A model generated the notes under the pieces. It did no database searches. It had not been told where the DNA came from and saw only the letters and a program-made list of their open reading frames with translations. Shown piece by piece: positions 1 to 12,660 of a stretch of 64,000 nucleotides of DNA (its first letter is position 1; every line of letters starts with the position of its first letter). The translations under genes and the position numbers were made by a program. Origin of the DNA: Piezodorus guildinii. Lineage: Eukaryota; Arthropoda; Insecta; Hemiptera; Pentatomidae. The DNA is taken from NCBI GenBank assembly GCA_023052935.1, contig CM041295.1, positions 21,204,880-21,268,879 of the forward strand. The letters are read 5' to 3'.

Positions 1-438
1 GATCGAGGAGTCGAAGGTCTTATATGGAGCATATCGCCACAAATATATGTAGTTATTAGTCGTTAGAAGAACCCTATGCAAACAGAATATATGCTAATTT
101 CTAGCTAACTAAGCATGTTAACCAAAACTTCTTATGTATTAGAACAGTTTATATCTGAATCTAATTGAAAACCACTTTTACACATAAAACACAGACAATA
201 ATAATAATAAACATCCAATATATGTCATTGGGTTAGGACAGTTTCAATCGAGCTTGAACTGATTAAAGATGAGTAACGATGTGATAAAAGTAATGAGAGC
301 AAAGATCCTCCCTGGAAAAGGAGAATCAAGAACATGATTGAAAATCTGCGAAAGAAAATCGGAATCATTACCAATTACCTTCGAAATCCGGAAAATGCTT
401 CCCTAAAACTTAAGAAGAAAATTGACTGAATCATTGTT

Positions 439-1794
439 TTGAATATCGGAGGGGTAGCAAGCTGTGAGTTAAGGCAAACTTTGAATGTCTACATGGACAC
501 TCTTAAGCAAAAATTAGCAGTGTATGCAAATAGGACCAGGAGGTATACTGAAGCCCATTCTAGAAGAAGGCAAAATCGTATATTCAACACATCAGAGAGA
601 CACTTCTATAAGCAGTTAAAACCGAAAACAAATGCTATTCAGACAGCTCTCCCAGACCCTAAGGAAGTATCTGAATACTGGAAAGATGTATGGGACCATA
701 AACAAGGTTACAAAAGGAATGCTCAATGGTTAGAAAAAATCTGCAGTAATCAGGCTGACATTGGGCCCATGGAAGCAATCAGGATTAGCAAAGAGGACAT
801 AACTATGGCACTTAAACAAATGAAAAATTGGAAAGCTTCTGAACCACATAAAATACAAAATTATTGGTTGAAGTATTTTAGTAATGTTCACAGCTATCTT
901 GCTTTATGGTATCAGAAATTACCAAGTCGAGAGATAGAGATTCCTTATAACTTCTGCACTGGGGAGACATATTTAATAAAAAAAGAAAATAAAGAAAAAT
1001 TGGAACCGCAAGATTTAAGGTCCATAACTTGTCTCAACAGTGCACATAAATTGTTGACAACAGTTATTAAAAATAAGCTAACTGACTATATTCAGGGAAA
1101 GGGCATCATGGGGGTAAAACAGCTAGGAAATAAGGCAGGTTCGGGAGGGTGCAAAGAACTTCTGATTATAGATTCTTTCATTGCTGTAGCAAAAAAATCT
1201 CGTAACCTTACTGTAGCATGGATAGACTACCGCAAAGCATTTGATTCTGTTCCTCATGATTGGCTTTTAGAAGTATTGAGGATTTATAAAGTGGATCAGG
1301 TAGTAATTGACTTATTAGGACGTCTAATGAAGAATTGGAAAGTGTCACTATGTACACCAGGACATGCTGATAAACATATACCTATAAAAAGAGGTATATT
1401 TCAAGGTGACTCTCTTAGTCCTCTATGGTTCTGCCTTGCACTTAACCCTCTTAGCAGATTGCTGGAAGATACAGGCAAAGGATACCGACTCACCTTTGGA
1501 ACGAAGCTATCACATTAATTTTATATGGACGACCTTAAACTTTACACAAGAAGTGAAGAAGAAATGAGGATTCTTCTAAATACAGTTAAGGGATTCAGCG
1601 ATGACATAAACATGCAACTAGGTACAGAAAAATGTGGAGTGCTTATTGTGAAGAAAGGAAAAATTACAGCAGGTGACAACATGAAGCTATCTAATGAAAT
1701 AATTATTAATGGACTCAGAGACACTGACTCTTACAAGGTATGCATCAACTGCTGTAGTTCAAAGCCGACATGCAGACATTGCAAACATGGTTAA
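439..1794 (+). pseudogene. Reverse transcriptase part of RLE-type LINE, broken
   Basis: RT core. The palm motif A reads WIDYRKAFDSVPH and motif B reads RGIFQGDSLSPLWFCLALNP, both diagnostic of RLE-type LINE RTs. A TAA at 1516-1518 falls between them and the catalytic motif MDD (codons at 1525-1533), which continues in the same frame, so one nonsense codon separates the two open stretches (439-1518 and 1525-1794). Beyond 1794 the homologous reading continues in another frame from about 1800 (FPETEWFLFAIQEQ). The RT would prime cDNA synthesis at the nicked target. This copy cannot make it. Confidence 0.8.
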
Positions 1795-1889
1795 AAAATG
1801 GTTATCTATTTCCTGAAACAGAATGGTTTCTGTTTGCTATCCAAGAACAAGCAACAGCCACGAAAGCATACAGAAAACATATTTGCGGA

Positions 1890-2412
1890 GAGGACATAAG
1901 TGACCGACCTATGCCGTTTATGCAAAAAAACTGTTGAGAGCATATAACTTGTGACTTCGGGTTGTCCAATTCTGGCTGGTAAGGAGTATCTCCAGAGACA
2001 CAACAATGCAGCGAAAATTATTCATCAAGCCATCGCATCAAGGATGAATCTCCTAAGCACCTATTCTCCCAATTACAGATCTAATCCATCACCATTTACT
2101 ACCGGCCACAAAACTAAAATTTATTGGTATCACCATATCATTACGGGCCATACAGTTTTAAATAATCGGCCTGGCATTTTAGTTATTGACAAAAATAGAA
2201 AATTGGCACAGATTATTGAGATAGGTGTCCCATCGGATGATTATCTTCAAAAAACTGTTTCTGAAAAGAAAAGGAAATACCAGGAACTGGCAGAGGAGCT
2301 TAAGCAACTCTATGGATTGGAGAGCTGCAGGATATACCCAATGATATTATCTTGTAATGGCCTGATTCCAGAGAGCACGCTAGAATCAATCCAACAACTA
2401 GAGCTACCATAA
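1890..2412 (+). pseudogene. CCHC finger and restriction-like endonuclease remnant
   Basis: C-terminal part of the same LINE. A cysteine pair (DLCRLCKK, about 1908-1931) precedes an in-frame stop and then a GCPILA..YLQRHN..A..IH stretch, the usual CCHC region upstream of the endonuclease. The open frame 1951-2412 (153 residues) holds the nuclease-like segment with NRPGILVIDK followed by QIIEIGVPSDD. Family members normally have RPD at the first position, so the catalytic Asp appears to be replaced by Gly here. The nuclease would nick target DNA; this copy is dead. Confidence 0.7.
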
Positions 2413-2580
2413 AGATTCTAGCGGAGGTTCAGCGAGCAGTCGTCCTAGGGACAGCAGCCACTGTTCGAAAATTTTTAAATATAGCATAATTAGAGCCTAA
2501 CCCTTGACTCATTGAGTCCGGGTAGGTGAAAATTCCCAGCGAAAGCTGAGGAAGTGCGAAAATCTAAAATAATAATAATA

Positions 2581-3495
2581 TATATATGAAATATAATTGT
2601 GGAATGACATTCAAATGAATAGAGCATTATTAAAGGAGCACACAATTTATCCATTTCTAGTGGGGGATAAAATGGCGTGTGCTGATGAGAGAGCCCATTA
2701 TGGATCTATAAACACCATTGAGATCAAATGGGGCCTGCCTGTGAAAGAACCCATTATGGAGCTATTAACATGATTTCAGAAAAACAGTTAGCATTAAAAT
2801 CATACACCAACCACAATGTTATGTTATGTAAGCTATTAGAAAAATAATTTAGAGATAAAAATAAATTAGAATTATTATAATTATGCTTAATTATTATTCT
2901 ACATTGTAAAATGGACAGCATTAGGAGACTAATAAACACTAACAACAGATTAATTAGAGAATATAATTTACAGTCTAATCAGGAAAAAACAAACACAATT
3001 ATAGACGACATTAAAAACGAACTTACTTAGGGAACAATGAGAAAATACACAAGGCATCCACAATGAAATTAAGAAAAAATGAGAAATCATGATAATTTTG
3101 AATAAATAGAAAGTATCTATTTGCTTAAAACACGATAATATAACCTCAACATCGAAACATTTACTTTTTATTTGCAATACTACATAATTCAGTCATAAAT
3201 GCATTCAATCGCATTAAAATTTTTACAAATAATTAATAAATATAATACTAGTAATAAAACTCACTATTACAATTGATATTTGCGATAAATAAGCAAGGAC
3301 ACTCTCAATGGGCGCTACAGCAAAAGACATTCGTCCTTAAAAGATGGACGATGTCGTACAGTATTCCACTGCTTACAGAATAGCAAAATGAGACAATTCA
3401 CGAATACTGTAACATAAGGTGTGGAAAAAGTATCACTTTTGACTGGTATATAACATTATTTTTCGTTCGCATTTCCGAAGGTAGGAAATTTTATA

Positions 3496-3530
<35 letters not shown>

Positions 3531-5041
3531 TAGTGCCCATACATCGCAATTTACGTCATAGACATTAGAAAATATAATTGGTCTTCATGCCTCTCAACTA
3601 AAGAACATAAGACATATTAACATTAATTTGAATTTTATGAATTTTTCAAGGATTGTATAGATTAGTACCTAGTGGTCAATGCTTAAAGGGTGCGTGAGAC
3701 GTCATTGGAAAAGTACAGCGAAAATACTTTTAAGATCGCACCTAAGTCTTAATAATCACAAATCTGAGTTACTGTTTTTTTTTTTTGTTTTTTTTTATTT
3801 TTATTTATTTTTTTTTTTATCCGGTATTTGAATAAACCGAATCAAGATATGAAAATTTTAAAACATACATTTTTTTTAACTCATCCATTTTTCTGATAAT
3901 TGAGGTTGAATGTAAAAATTTAACTAAATCTTCGTGTATTCGCTAATTATTTTTAAATGTATCGTTGAAATATACTTTTTGTTTTGGAAGGAAAGGTAGG
4001 TAGAGTTGTTCTGGAATGGGTGAGAGGCGAAGGTTGCATCCTTACTAACTTCAATTAAGCTAAATAAGCTTCTTACATAACAGTACCTAAAGAGTATTGG
4101 AACTAGTAAGTATTTAGTATATTTACAAACCTATAGGTTTTACTAATAAAACTAGCCTTTATTCATTTATTTTTTCTCATTGGTCCTTTTTGGATGGGGA
4201 GTTTGAAGTGACCTTTCCTCATTTCTATCCAGTGGATCCGCCACTGGATTGGCTCAGAGAGTCATTTAGTCACTCACTCAGCGAAGTACCCTACAAAAAT
4301 GGTAGTCAGAAAGAGACAAGTCAAAAGAATATGGTGGATATGGTAATTTTTTAAAAGCAAACTAATACCAGTGCCGAGCAAATTTCCTACAAAGCAAACT
4401 TAAAAGTTTTAGTAATATTCTTAAATGGTCTGTTTTTTATCTGAAGTTAATAAACATTTTCATCCATTTGGAATAAATTATTATTATTTATTTAAATTAT
4501 TTTCATGTCATCTCTGAAATTTTTGTAAAAAATCATTATTATAACAAAAAAGAGCTCTAGGACTAGGAAATAACACCTATTTTAATGGGGGAAAAATCAA
4601 ACTATAAAAATACTTCAATCTTTTTTATTTATGACCTCCCCAGACGATCACACATTCCTCACAGGCATTCTGGTCAAGAGTGGCTCTATCCTGATTCCTA
4701 AATAAAATACCTACTTGGTATCTTCTTAATCCAATCCATTAGAGCCACAAAAACCTTCCTATATCCTTGAGCTCCTTACTCTGTGCTCTACCCTAAACAC
4801 AAGATCTCAACCAACCAATTTATATATATACCCTCTCATAGAACAGCTTCCTTTGAAAAGTCTATTATCTACTATACTTTGGAACTCTTGGCCTATCTCC
4901 CTTCATACAGCATTATCCTTAACTGCATTCAAACAGCATTTATTTATTTGCCTCCTAAAAATATCAATCTTCCACACAGATATTATCTTTTATCTAGACT
5001 AAATTATGCGCAATTTATTTATTTATCAACTATTTAATGGG
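2581..5041. other. AT-rich non-coding stretch with homopolymer runs
   Basis: No gene recognised. It contains a roughly 30-base A run (3498-3528) and T-rich tracts near 3775-3820. The few short ORFs have no recognisable motif. Confidence 0.5.
3498..3528. repeat. Poly(A) run
   Basis: Uninterrupted A run of about 30 bases. It could be the tail of an unrecognised retroelement, but no coding remnant was found directly upstream. Confidence 0.85.
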
Positions 5042-5305
5042 CTGCACTTATCTGATGCCATAAGGATGAAGAGGTTAAGGTGGTATGGATATTTGAACAA
5101 GATGAGTGGGGACAGGCAGGTGAAGAATACCTACCAAGGAACAATCTTAGCCACACGCAAAAAGGGGAGGCCAAGAGCATGATGGAAGGATAAGGTCCTG
5201 GAGGATATGCGGCGCACTTGTATGGTGGAGGATAGAGCACTGTGGCAGACTATGTTGAGGCAGGTCAAAGACCACTTCGGTCTGTAGTGCCAGAAGAAGA
5301 AGAAA
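5042..5305 (+). pseudogene. RTE-type LINE, C-terminal fragment
   Basis: Translates as RMKRLRWYGYLNKMS, then KKGRPRAW, KDKVLEDMR, and RALWQTML..VKDHFGL before a stop. This is the characteristic C-terminal tail of RTE-like endonuclease/RT LINEs (RLRW.GH..RM; GRPR.RW; DR..W...; HxGL). A TGA replaces a Trp/Arg codon near 5180. It is followed by an AGAAGAAGAAG-like tail. Severely 5'-truncated and inactive. Confidence 0.7.
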
Positions 5306-6747
5306 TTATGCACAACACAACTAAATTCATTCAAAGTTTTCATATGTTTTAATTTTTATCTGTTATTTATTTTTATTTTATTATCATTAGCTGGCTAGGT
5401 AATTAAGTATATAAATGAAGCCAGACAAACTGAACTCGTTCTTTACTCTTTGGGGACAAAACGTCCCAGAATAAAAATTCATTCCACCTTGGAGATCTAT
5501 ATGAACAATTTCTGAGCTTAAAAGGTTATTTGACTTAATGTGTTTCTAAGTGTAATAAAAACTGTTAGTTGTTTCTATCTCTTAAATATAAATCATATTA
5601 ATTTTATTTAAATAATATTTTTGAAACCTCATCCATTCCTGTATTATTCATCCTTTGTTATATCAAATTTTTAAAGTTTGTGTTTGATGCATTATAAATT
5701 TTTCTTTTGCTTTCTTACTGCATAAGGGATCAAAAAGATATATATTGAAGTCAGAGACGGCCAGATCAGTCTCTTTTGTTTGAAGAGAAGCTCACAAGTC
5801 TGAAAAACGTGTTCGGTATCCTTTTCCTAGGTTGGCCATAGTACCTGGGGATCAATTATAAGGTGACAATCTTATGCATGGCCAATCAGGATCTCAATTA
5901 CCTTAGCAAGTTTTCTCAGGCTTTTGCAACACTTTGACTGGAGAGACTGCAACACTGATGCTCTATCAGTAAGAAACACAATTTTTGGGTTCTTGGGTTT
6001 CTTTAGTGTTCTACTCTGTCATGATGGTTCATAGACTGCTTCTTGTTTAGCCAGAAATTTCTTGAAGTAGTAATGGTTGGAACAGCCTTCTAAATAATGT
6101 TTTCCTCCAGATTACTAGCTCCACCAGTATATACCTAGGATAGCTATACAGTTTAGGTTGCTTTTTTATATATATATATTGGATTAAAAGAGATTTCATA
6201 ACTTCCTCTAGCATATTCTCCTGGCTTTTTGATTCCTAGCAGGGTTGTAACTAGGGGGGGAGGGGGGGGGGAGAAGGGGCTATCATCTACCACTGTTAAA
6301 TGTTTTGCAGTTAATATACCTCCATGGATTTCGGACACTTACTTGAGAATGATGTGGGGAGTGCCTTTTCATTTTAATCAGCTAGGATTTTCACCGATCA
6401 ATATTTCTAAAAGAGTTGTCAAAGGCCAGATTTGGCTTTTACGTCGAGGAGAAATTTTACATCTATCCAGTCCTAAATTGTGGGATGTTTCTTACAGGCC
6501 TCCATTTAATCAATTTTAATATGTGGATTTCATTGCCCCTGTCATAATTCTTACTCCCTGATTCTGCACAGGGGAGATCTTTTAAAGATTTCCCTTAACT
6601 ACTGATCCCGTACTCCAAGGAAGGTCTTACATAACCAGCATGTATCTTCCTCATGTCCGTGACCCACTTTGAGCTAGCTACTTTTTTCATTAGGGCAGTT
6701 CATATCATTCCTCTACGAACAGACTGTTTAGAGGTAGAAAATTAAAA
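5306..6747. other. AT-rich non-coding stretch
   Basis: No gene recognised. Contains an AT run at 6168-6179 and a G-rich run at 6256-6270. The ORF at 6229-6519 shows no family motif. Confidence 0.4.
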
Positions 6748-7034
6748 ATATTGCCATTTAAGCCCTGACAGACTGTTTCAATCAGAATGAAACCTACATG
6801 ATATTAAAGCCCATTAAGTTTTACATTGATATAGTGAGTTTAATCAAAATCGTTAGAGCCGTTATGGAAAAAATCATAAAAAGGTACACACACACACACA
6901 CACACACACAGGATTGGTAATTTGGACTCGGGAGACCCTAAAACGTGTATTTCCATTGAAAACTGGAATTTAAAAATTTTTACAATCTCAATACATTTCC
7001 TTATTATATATTTCATATATAGGTAAGTGAAAGT
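6748..7034 (+). repeat. Dispersed repeat family D, copy 1 (partial)
   Basis: Shares with the other copies the blocks ATTTAAGCCCTG.CAGACT, ATGAAACCTACATGATATTA, ATAGNGAGTTTAAT, TTTGGACTCGGGAGACCC and the terminal GGTAAGTGAAAGTA. A (CA)n run at 6887-6911 occupies the place where other copies have an imperfect CA-rich segment. The left end is missing. Family D is non-coding and non-autonomous as far as visible. Confidence 0.75.
6887..6911. repeat. (CA)n microsatellite inside family D copy
   Basis: About twelve CA units, located exactly in the CA-rich internal segment of the dispersed repeat. Confidence 0.9.
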
Positions 7035-7769
7035 AAAAAAAGTCAGAAGAGCGAAACATAATAATTTTCATAAAGCTAAATGGATTCTAAATGGAACTTC
7101 TATAAAAATTGTACCTCTTTAATGAGCTAAATTCATACTTATGAGCCACCTTCTCTAGTATTTCGCCTTCCTCATTTTTTAACATTCCCATCAATACCAT
7201 CATTTGATTTTGTTAATACTTATTTATCCTACACTCCACCATGTTGTAAAAATTGGTTCTCACCACACATTTCAGAAAAACAAGACATAAAATCAAATTT
7301 GATTCATCAAAATAATACACCATAAAAGAAACATTTTCAATCACAATATGAAAGAGAGCATAGCCATAGAAAAATGTAAAAATTACATCATAAACAAACA
7401 TCTTATGGCATGTTATTCAAATTTGATAAAACCATATAAACAAAAAAAAGTCAATAATGACATGATAAGAATGTGTAAGTAAAGGGGAAGAATTAAAGCT
7501 GAAGGATGCAAGCAGTTGAAATAGTGTGGTTCACAGCAGACGACCAAAACGAAAATAACAATAAAAATCAATATTAAAATATAGATACAATAGTTATAAC
7601 CAATCTAACTTATCTCTGATTATTGTACGCAGTAATTCAGGATAAACTGAACCTTTCCACTATCTTGACAATTTCCGATATCTTTAGTCGATATTCATTT
7701 GAAGCATCAGGGAGAAATGCAGCTAAAGTCCATTACTTTATATTTTAACTTTAGACACAGTCCTGGACA
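7035..7769. other. AT-rich non-coding stretch
   Basis: No gene or repeat recognised. Confidence 0.4.
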
Positions 7770-8150
7770 GAGCTGTCAAAAATGAGACCTTACCACCTAG
7801 GATATAGAAACCTTAGTGTCCTTGCAATTGTCAACAATATAAATGTTTTTGCAAACAATTGTAGAAACCTCCAGTTCAATTTATATATCCTACAAAAAGA
7901 GTTGAAAATGATCAACATGAAAATAAATAAAGGTAAAACTAAGATCATGAGGATAGGAAGAAAAAGCATGCAAAGGGACTGAATCGTAAGACTAAATAAC
8001 GCAAGGTTAGAACAAGTGAGGGATTTTTTAATATCTCGGTGCTCACCTTAATGAACAAGGCTGGTTAGATGGCGAGATAAATGAAAGAATAAAAGCTGCC
8101 TGCAGATGTTTTACTTCCCTCAAGGAAGAATTCATTGGTCAAAAAGAAGT
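7770..8150 (+). pseudogene. RTE-type LINE, RT palm fragment
   Basis: Frame 7782-7982 resembles the stretch around the catalytic YADD of RTE-like RTs: GYRNLSVLAIVNNINVFA, then LQFNLYILQKEL.MINMKINKGKTKIM, then after a stop RLNNARLEQV and EINERIKAACR. The catalytic motif has decayed to VNNI. A single short stretch with stops, so a dead fragment. Confidence 0.55.
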
Positions 8151-9459
8151 GTAAAAAAAAAAGTAGTTTATAAAAACACTTTTTTAACAATTCTCACCTA
8201 TTCTAAGTGAAAGTGCAATGTTTTGTGTAATCAAATCTATCAGTTAGTTTATGTTAAATAAATTGATAAACAGTATTTTTCATAAAACAAAAATACATGA
8301 ATGAAAACCTTTTCTAACCACTGTATATACCAATATATTTATCATAATCACGACTGCTATAATTAGATCATAGCAGTCGATTGCCTGTTTAGTTAAGTTC
8401 AGAGCCATAGTATAATTTAAATTAATAAAGCTTAAATTATAAAAAAATTTAATGTTATACAATTATATTCCTGCTAGTATGGAGATAGTAAGGATCTCCT
8501 GACACTACTAATATTAAACAGCTAAGAGTTTCTAGCTAAGAACGAACTGATTCTAGCATAAAGTCAAAATATGAGCACTAATCTATATTTGAAATTTTTT
8601 CAAATCAGTTAACTTAATACTTATAAAATTGATATTATGTTTAAATATATAATGATTAGCTTGTCATCAATTTTCAAGAAACCAAAGCAAAACTCATAAA
8701 AATCATAACAACTAATGCTTTCAAAATTATGTATGAACCAATAATGAAACTAGCATATCATATAAGCAAAACATTAGAATCCATAAGTAAAGAATCTAAA
8801 ATTGTTCAACAAACATTAATATTATTCAATTAAATTAGAATGTGTACTAACATGACCTTTGAACATCCATAAATAAACCCTACTTTATATTCCATATACA
8901 ATAACCATACAATTTTATGGCAGTTAAGATATTTTATATATAGTTGTCAGCCTTAAAATCATTGCATTACAAAGATATTTGAATTAATTTAAAAAGTAAA
9001 AAAACAAAACAACTGAAAAACCTTATTAATTGAGGCATATTTCATACCAAAAGTATATTCAAACTAAAATTGAGGTATCTATTTCTTAATTAAGATGATC
9101 AACATTGAAAATAGATCAACATGCTCTGCACAAAAGATGTTCAATCATAGGGTAGTAGATGCTGAACGTTGTACTTAATTACACCTAGCAATGTTATTAC
9201 AATAATCTGTTGAAACAAAAGGAAAATAAAGTAATGGAAACAATTATAATAGGCAACCGTAGTATATAGAAATTATTTTTTCTATATACTATGATAAAAA
9301 TAGCAAAAGAATCATAAAACATTTTTATCTCTTGTTTTTAATTTACAAACGAATGTCGACAGACTCTAAAGATAATAACAGCAAACAAACAAAAAACAAC
9401 CATTGAACCATTCTGGAATATGGTTATTACTAAAAAAGAAAATAAAAATAGCAAAATAT
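8151..9459. other. AT-rich non-coding stretch
   Basis: No gene recognised. A short perfect-armed hairpin of about 12 bp per arm lies near 9255-9290 (TAGTATATAGAAA and its complement). Confidence 0.4.
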
Positions 9460-9747
9460 TCACTTACTAGGCTTCTTAAATCTTTTGAATACTTTTTCAC
9501 CATGGAACTTCCATATAAAGAGTATAGATATACAATTTACAATAAACAAAGTGGTGAGAAATATAAAGGCATTCCTCTGTGCATTATCAAACATAAAATT
9601 AAAATTAAAAGTCTTATCCGCGTCTTTTAAAGCTAATTCAAGTAATAAAAAAAAGTTTTCTTTAATAGTATTAAGAATGTGTAATAAAAAACGAATTAGG
9701 TTTTCAAGAAAAGAGTTCAAATTCTCCGATGACATATCACGGTACAC
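9460..9747 (-). other. Open frame with hydrophobic segment, unrecognised
   Basis: A 95-residue minus-strand open frame in AT-rich DNA, with an amphipathic stretch (ENLIRFLLHILNTIKENF) followed by one clear hydrophobic segment (AFIFLTTLFIVNCISILFIW) and a basic end (FKRFKKPSK). No family motif recognised. It lies about 300 bp downstream (minus sense) of another hydrophobic open frame, so the two could be exons or relics of a membrane protein gene. AT-rich chance ORFs are equally possible. Confidence 0.2.
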
Positions 9748-10044
9748 TGAAAACAGTAATCAAAAGGTTAATCTAATGTTTTGAAAGAGCCTTTTCTTAA
9801 TACCAAAGAGATTCACGATTACATGCCGAAGAACCCACGGGCAGATTAGTAAGTCTTTTAACAGAAGGTTACGTTCATCTGAAATATTATTTACTTTATG
9901 GGTAACATATTGGTTGTTATTATTATTAAAACTAGGCGGATTATATTAAATTATTTAAGAGATATAAGTTTGAGAAAAAAAAATATCTGTTTATCACACC
10001 GTCAGTATTAACAAGGATGGGAATATTAACCGATTACTTAAACT

Positions 10045-10368
10045 TTATAAACTAATAATCTTTAATAGGTCTGTACCCTCATCGCATATTATTATTTTTT
10101 TAGAGATGAGGCAGGATATGCGCAGTACACTTTTTCCATTCCAACAGACCCTGATCAGAACAAAAAATAAATAATATGTAACCGCACTTCCTGCCTCATA
10201 AAAAATATAAGCAACTAGAGAACCTAATGTAAAATTGATTTTAGCAGCGCATAAAAATACCTCAGAATATAAAAACTTTTTCATTTTTCTGCATGAACCA
10301 TTAAAGTAATTAAGGAAATGATTGTTCGTAGCATTAGCTATCTCTCGATATAAGGTAATTGGAGGCAC
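10045..10368 (-). other. Hydrophobic open frame, unrecognised
   Basis: A 107-codon minus-strand open frame without its own ATG start at the upstream edge. It contains a hydrophobic segment (INFTLGSLVAYIFYEAGS, then TYYLFFVLIRVC). A second frame just upstream, about 10485-10345, runs from an ATG as MLAHVRDPLVSERHVMDLIS to a stop. I do not recognise either. Gene fragment or chance; low confidence. Confidence 0.2.
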
Positions 10369-10499
10369 ATTTTTTCTTTAGGGAAATACAGAAAGGAATC
10401 TGAAAAGTACAGACAGCTAATAAGATCCATAACATGCCTTTCAGAAACTAAAGGATCACGAACATGTGCTAACATTCCAAAATGATTATAATTAGTATT

Positions 10500-11925
10500 A
10501 ACATCATATTTAACTCAATTATATTATTCCTACGGATATTAGAGCCTGGATGTGCTACTATCCAGGGAAGAAGAAGTGGTGCTCGAAATAAAAACGAATA
10601 TTTAAAGTTGTCAATGATGATTAATCCACTTAAGAGAATTGTACGATGAACTCGTTTCGGGTTACATACATATATTTAAAATGGAACTAGAGTAGTTGAA
10701 ATAAAAATTATTTTAGGAATATCGCTCTACTCCAAGGTCCCACCTTTCTCGAATTGATGTTTATACGCACTTAAATACGTATTAATAGGACAATAAATAG
10801 TGTTTTGAATATAAATTACGTTAAATAATTTAATTTAAGCTACCTCGCCATAAAGAAATATTTTAAAAGTGCATATTAGAAATTAGTACGGTTATGTGCC
10901 CATCAGTTTTGCACACTCGCGATAGGTTAGAATAATAAGATTTTAAAGGAGTTACTCCAATCCAATCGCTCTACCCAAAATGGAACATGGAACAACCACC
11001 TATTGTTTTTTTATTTATTTAACGTCATTTTATGCTACTGAGGTTAATCGAACGATGCTACCGTTACAGAAATGGTTAGAGCAATGTGAGAGAGGGAGGG
11101 GGCAGTATGAATTCCATCTGTACTAAAATCTGATGATTTTAACCTATCTCTTAGACTTTGATAATTTGATTTTCCTTCACAATCGTTCTACGAGACATGC
11201 CATCGGCTTTTTTGCAGGGTTCTGAGAAAAGATTTCGATTTTTATAAGAATGGTACTTATACTTAGAACCTTGAAGAAGCCGGCAGCATGTCTGGCGAAA
11301 TGTTGATTTAGAAATTAAAGACACTGTTGAAACAAGAGAACCACTATGAATAATGCAATGACATAGTCAGAGGAAATCTTAAGAAGAATTAACTTTATTA
11401 TTTTAATTATACAGTTGTTTACTGTCAGGTTTTTCTATCATTTTTTATTTTATGTTGTTTGTTAACCTTATCCATAAATTCATGATTAGGTTGTAAATTT
11501 GGATACTTAGGGCATGTATCCATAACTATGGCAATTTAAGAAAATTATTCTTTATGCTCCTTGTTGTTGGAATCATTGGAATCCAAGGTCCTTCAATCCT
11601 TCAATCAAGGTCCAAGGTCCAAGGTCCTTCCACGTCCTAAGTTTTTCACTTCTTTAAAATTTTCTCTAAAAACCTTCTAAACTGCTTTGACATTCATAAT
11701 TTTATAGATAAATTTAATATTTTCTGCCCTTCCTCAAGAGAAACACACCTAAAATACCAGATCCACCTCCGAATTTTACCATTTGTAGGAGGTTCTGTTA
11801 GAATTGATTTACATTTATGGTTTCAATCACTTAGAATTTTTTTTTTATATTCATCTCTACTGAAAACAGGTTTTCAAAAGTCATATTGACGATTTTTGTA
11901 CTTATTTGCAAATATGAGAAAACAT
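10500..11925. other. AT-rich non-coding stretch
   Basis: No gene recognised. At 11581-11625 there are short imperfect direct repeats of AAGGTCC and CTTCAATC. At 11265-11310 lies a segment of the type seen in terminal parts of DNA transposons (GGCAGCATGTCTGGCGAAA), unassigned. Confidence 0.35.
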
Positions 11926-11927
11926 AC

Positions 11928-12479
11928 GCTCCCCGTCAAAAATATTGCAACACCCATAATTCTCAAGATTTTCTTGGTTTTGACCTTAATCCAGACTTTG
12001 TTTGTATTTATAGTAATTTTATTTATTAAATGAGAGCTGTTAGGGATTGGATATCATTTTTATTCACTGTTTACCAACAAACGATGGAATTTCGTTCATT
12101 TCAAATTTCCTTTCAGTCCATGTTTATCTTTCGTTTGCCTCAAGTCTGTTCTCTATTTTCTCTTAAGCCTAGTTATACAATTAATTTTATTCACAATGAA
12201 TCGTTTAAGACACTATGATTCGTTCAGAATCAACACTCTCTATAAAGAAGGCAAATCATTGCGTTGCGTTGCGAATCGCCTTGGGATTCACTATTCTACC
12301 GTTTCAAGGACCATAAAAAGTTAAAGGGAGACTGATAATCATTCAAGGCGACCAACGTCAGGGCATCCCAGGGTTACTAACCCTATAGATGACCGCTTCA
12401 TCAAAATGCAAGCAATGCGGAAGCACAATTCTACTACGTCTTCCATTAAAAAACTTGATCGCTGGTGTTTAACGGTTAT
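11928..12479 (+). mobile_element. Tc1-like DNA transposon, 5' part with broken transposase
   Basis: A leader (GTCAAAAATATTGCAACACCC near 11935) is followed by an ATG at 12196 and a transposase N-terminus: HYDSFRINTLYKEGKSLRCV, ANRLGIHYSTVSRTIKS, a TAA, then SGHPRVTN and DDRFIKMQAMR. These are the two helix-turn-helix units and linker of Tc1-type transposases. The homology stops near 12470, where an R1-like LINE sequence begins. Catalytic DDE residues are absent. Inactive. Confidence 0.7.
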
Positions 12480-12660
12480 CAATCTCGGAGGCACCGGTCA
12501 TTAGAATACTTAGAGAGTCAAACCTCAGGTCAAGAAGGGCAGTGAAAGGCCCTCTTCTCACCGCAATCTGAGATATCATCATGGAAGGACTACAAAAGAT
12601 GGGTGTTTCACAGTATCTTGTAGACATTCTTGGAAACTTTTCACGGATAGGATCCAAAGC
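12480..12660 (+). pseudogene. R1-like LINE RT fragment, left half (split by Jockey)
   Basis: Reads IMEGLQKMGVSQYLVDILGNF immediately before the target duplication, resembling the segment between RT motifs A and B in R1-clade LINEs. The other half continues at 17012 after the inserted Jockey element. Only a partial and probably frameshifted RT is represented. Confidence 0.6.
12650..12660 (+). repeat. Target-site duplication, left copy (Jockey)
   Basis: GGATCCAAAGC, repeated at 17012-17022 just after the poly(A) tail. An extra A on both sides makes 12 bp possible. Confidence 0.9.

Larger units (their letters stand above)
297..2580 (+). mobile_element. Decayed non-LTR retrotransposon with restriction-like endonuclease
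   Basis: Remnant of a LINE whose single protein carried a reverse transcriptase (RT), a CCHC-type finger and a C-terminal restriction-like endonuclease, the arrangement of the R2/R4/NeSL group. Coding similarity starts near 297 (a basic WKRRI-type stretch), reads through a stop at about 427, and continues through the RT and endonuclease segments to 2412. A short 3' untranslated part follows and ends in an AAT-rich tail near 2566-2580, typical of LINE ends. Several stops and at least two frameshifts make it inactive. The exact clade (R4/Dong-like or NeSL-like) cannot be settled by eye. Confidence 0.8.

Noticed and set aside
4783..5037. 84-residue plus-strand frame
   Set aside because: AT-rich, no motif, ends just before an RTE fragment; not supported as a gene.
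6229..6519. 96-residue frame starting in a G run
   Set aside because: No recognisable domain, start region is a low-complexity G tract.
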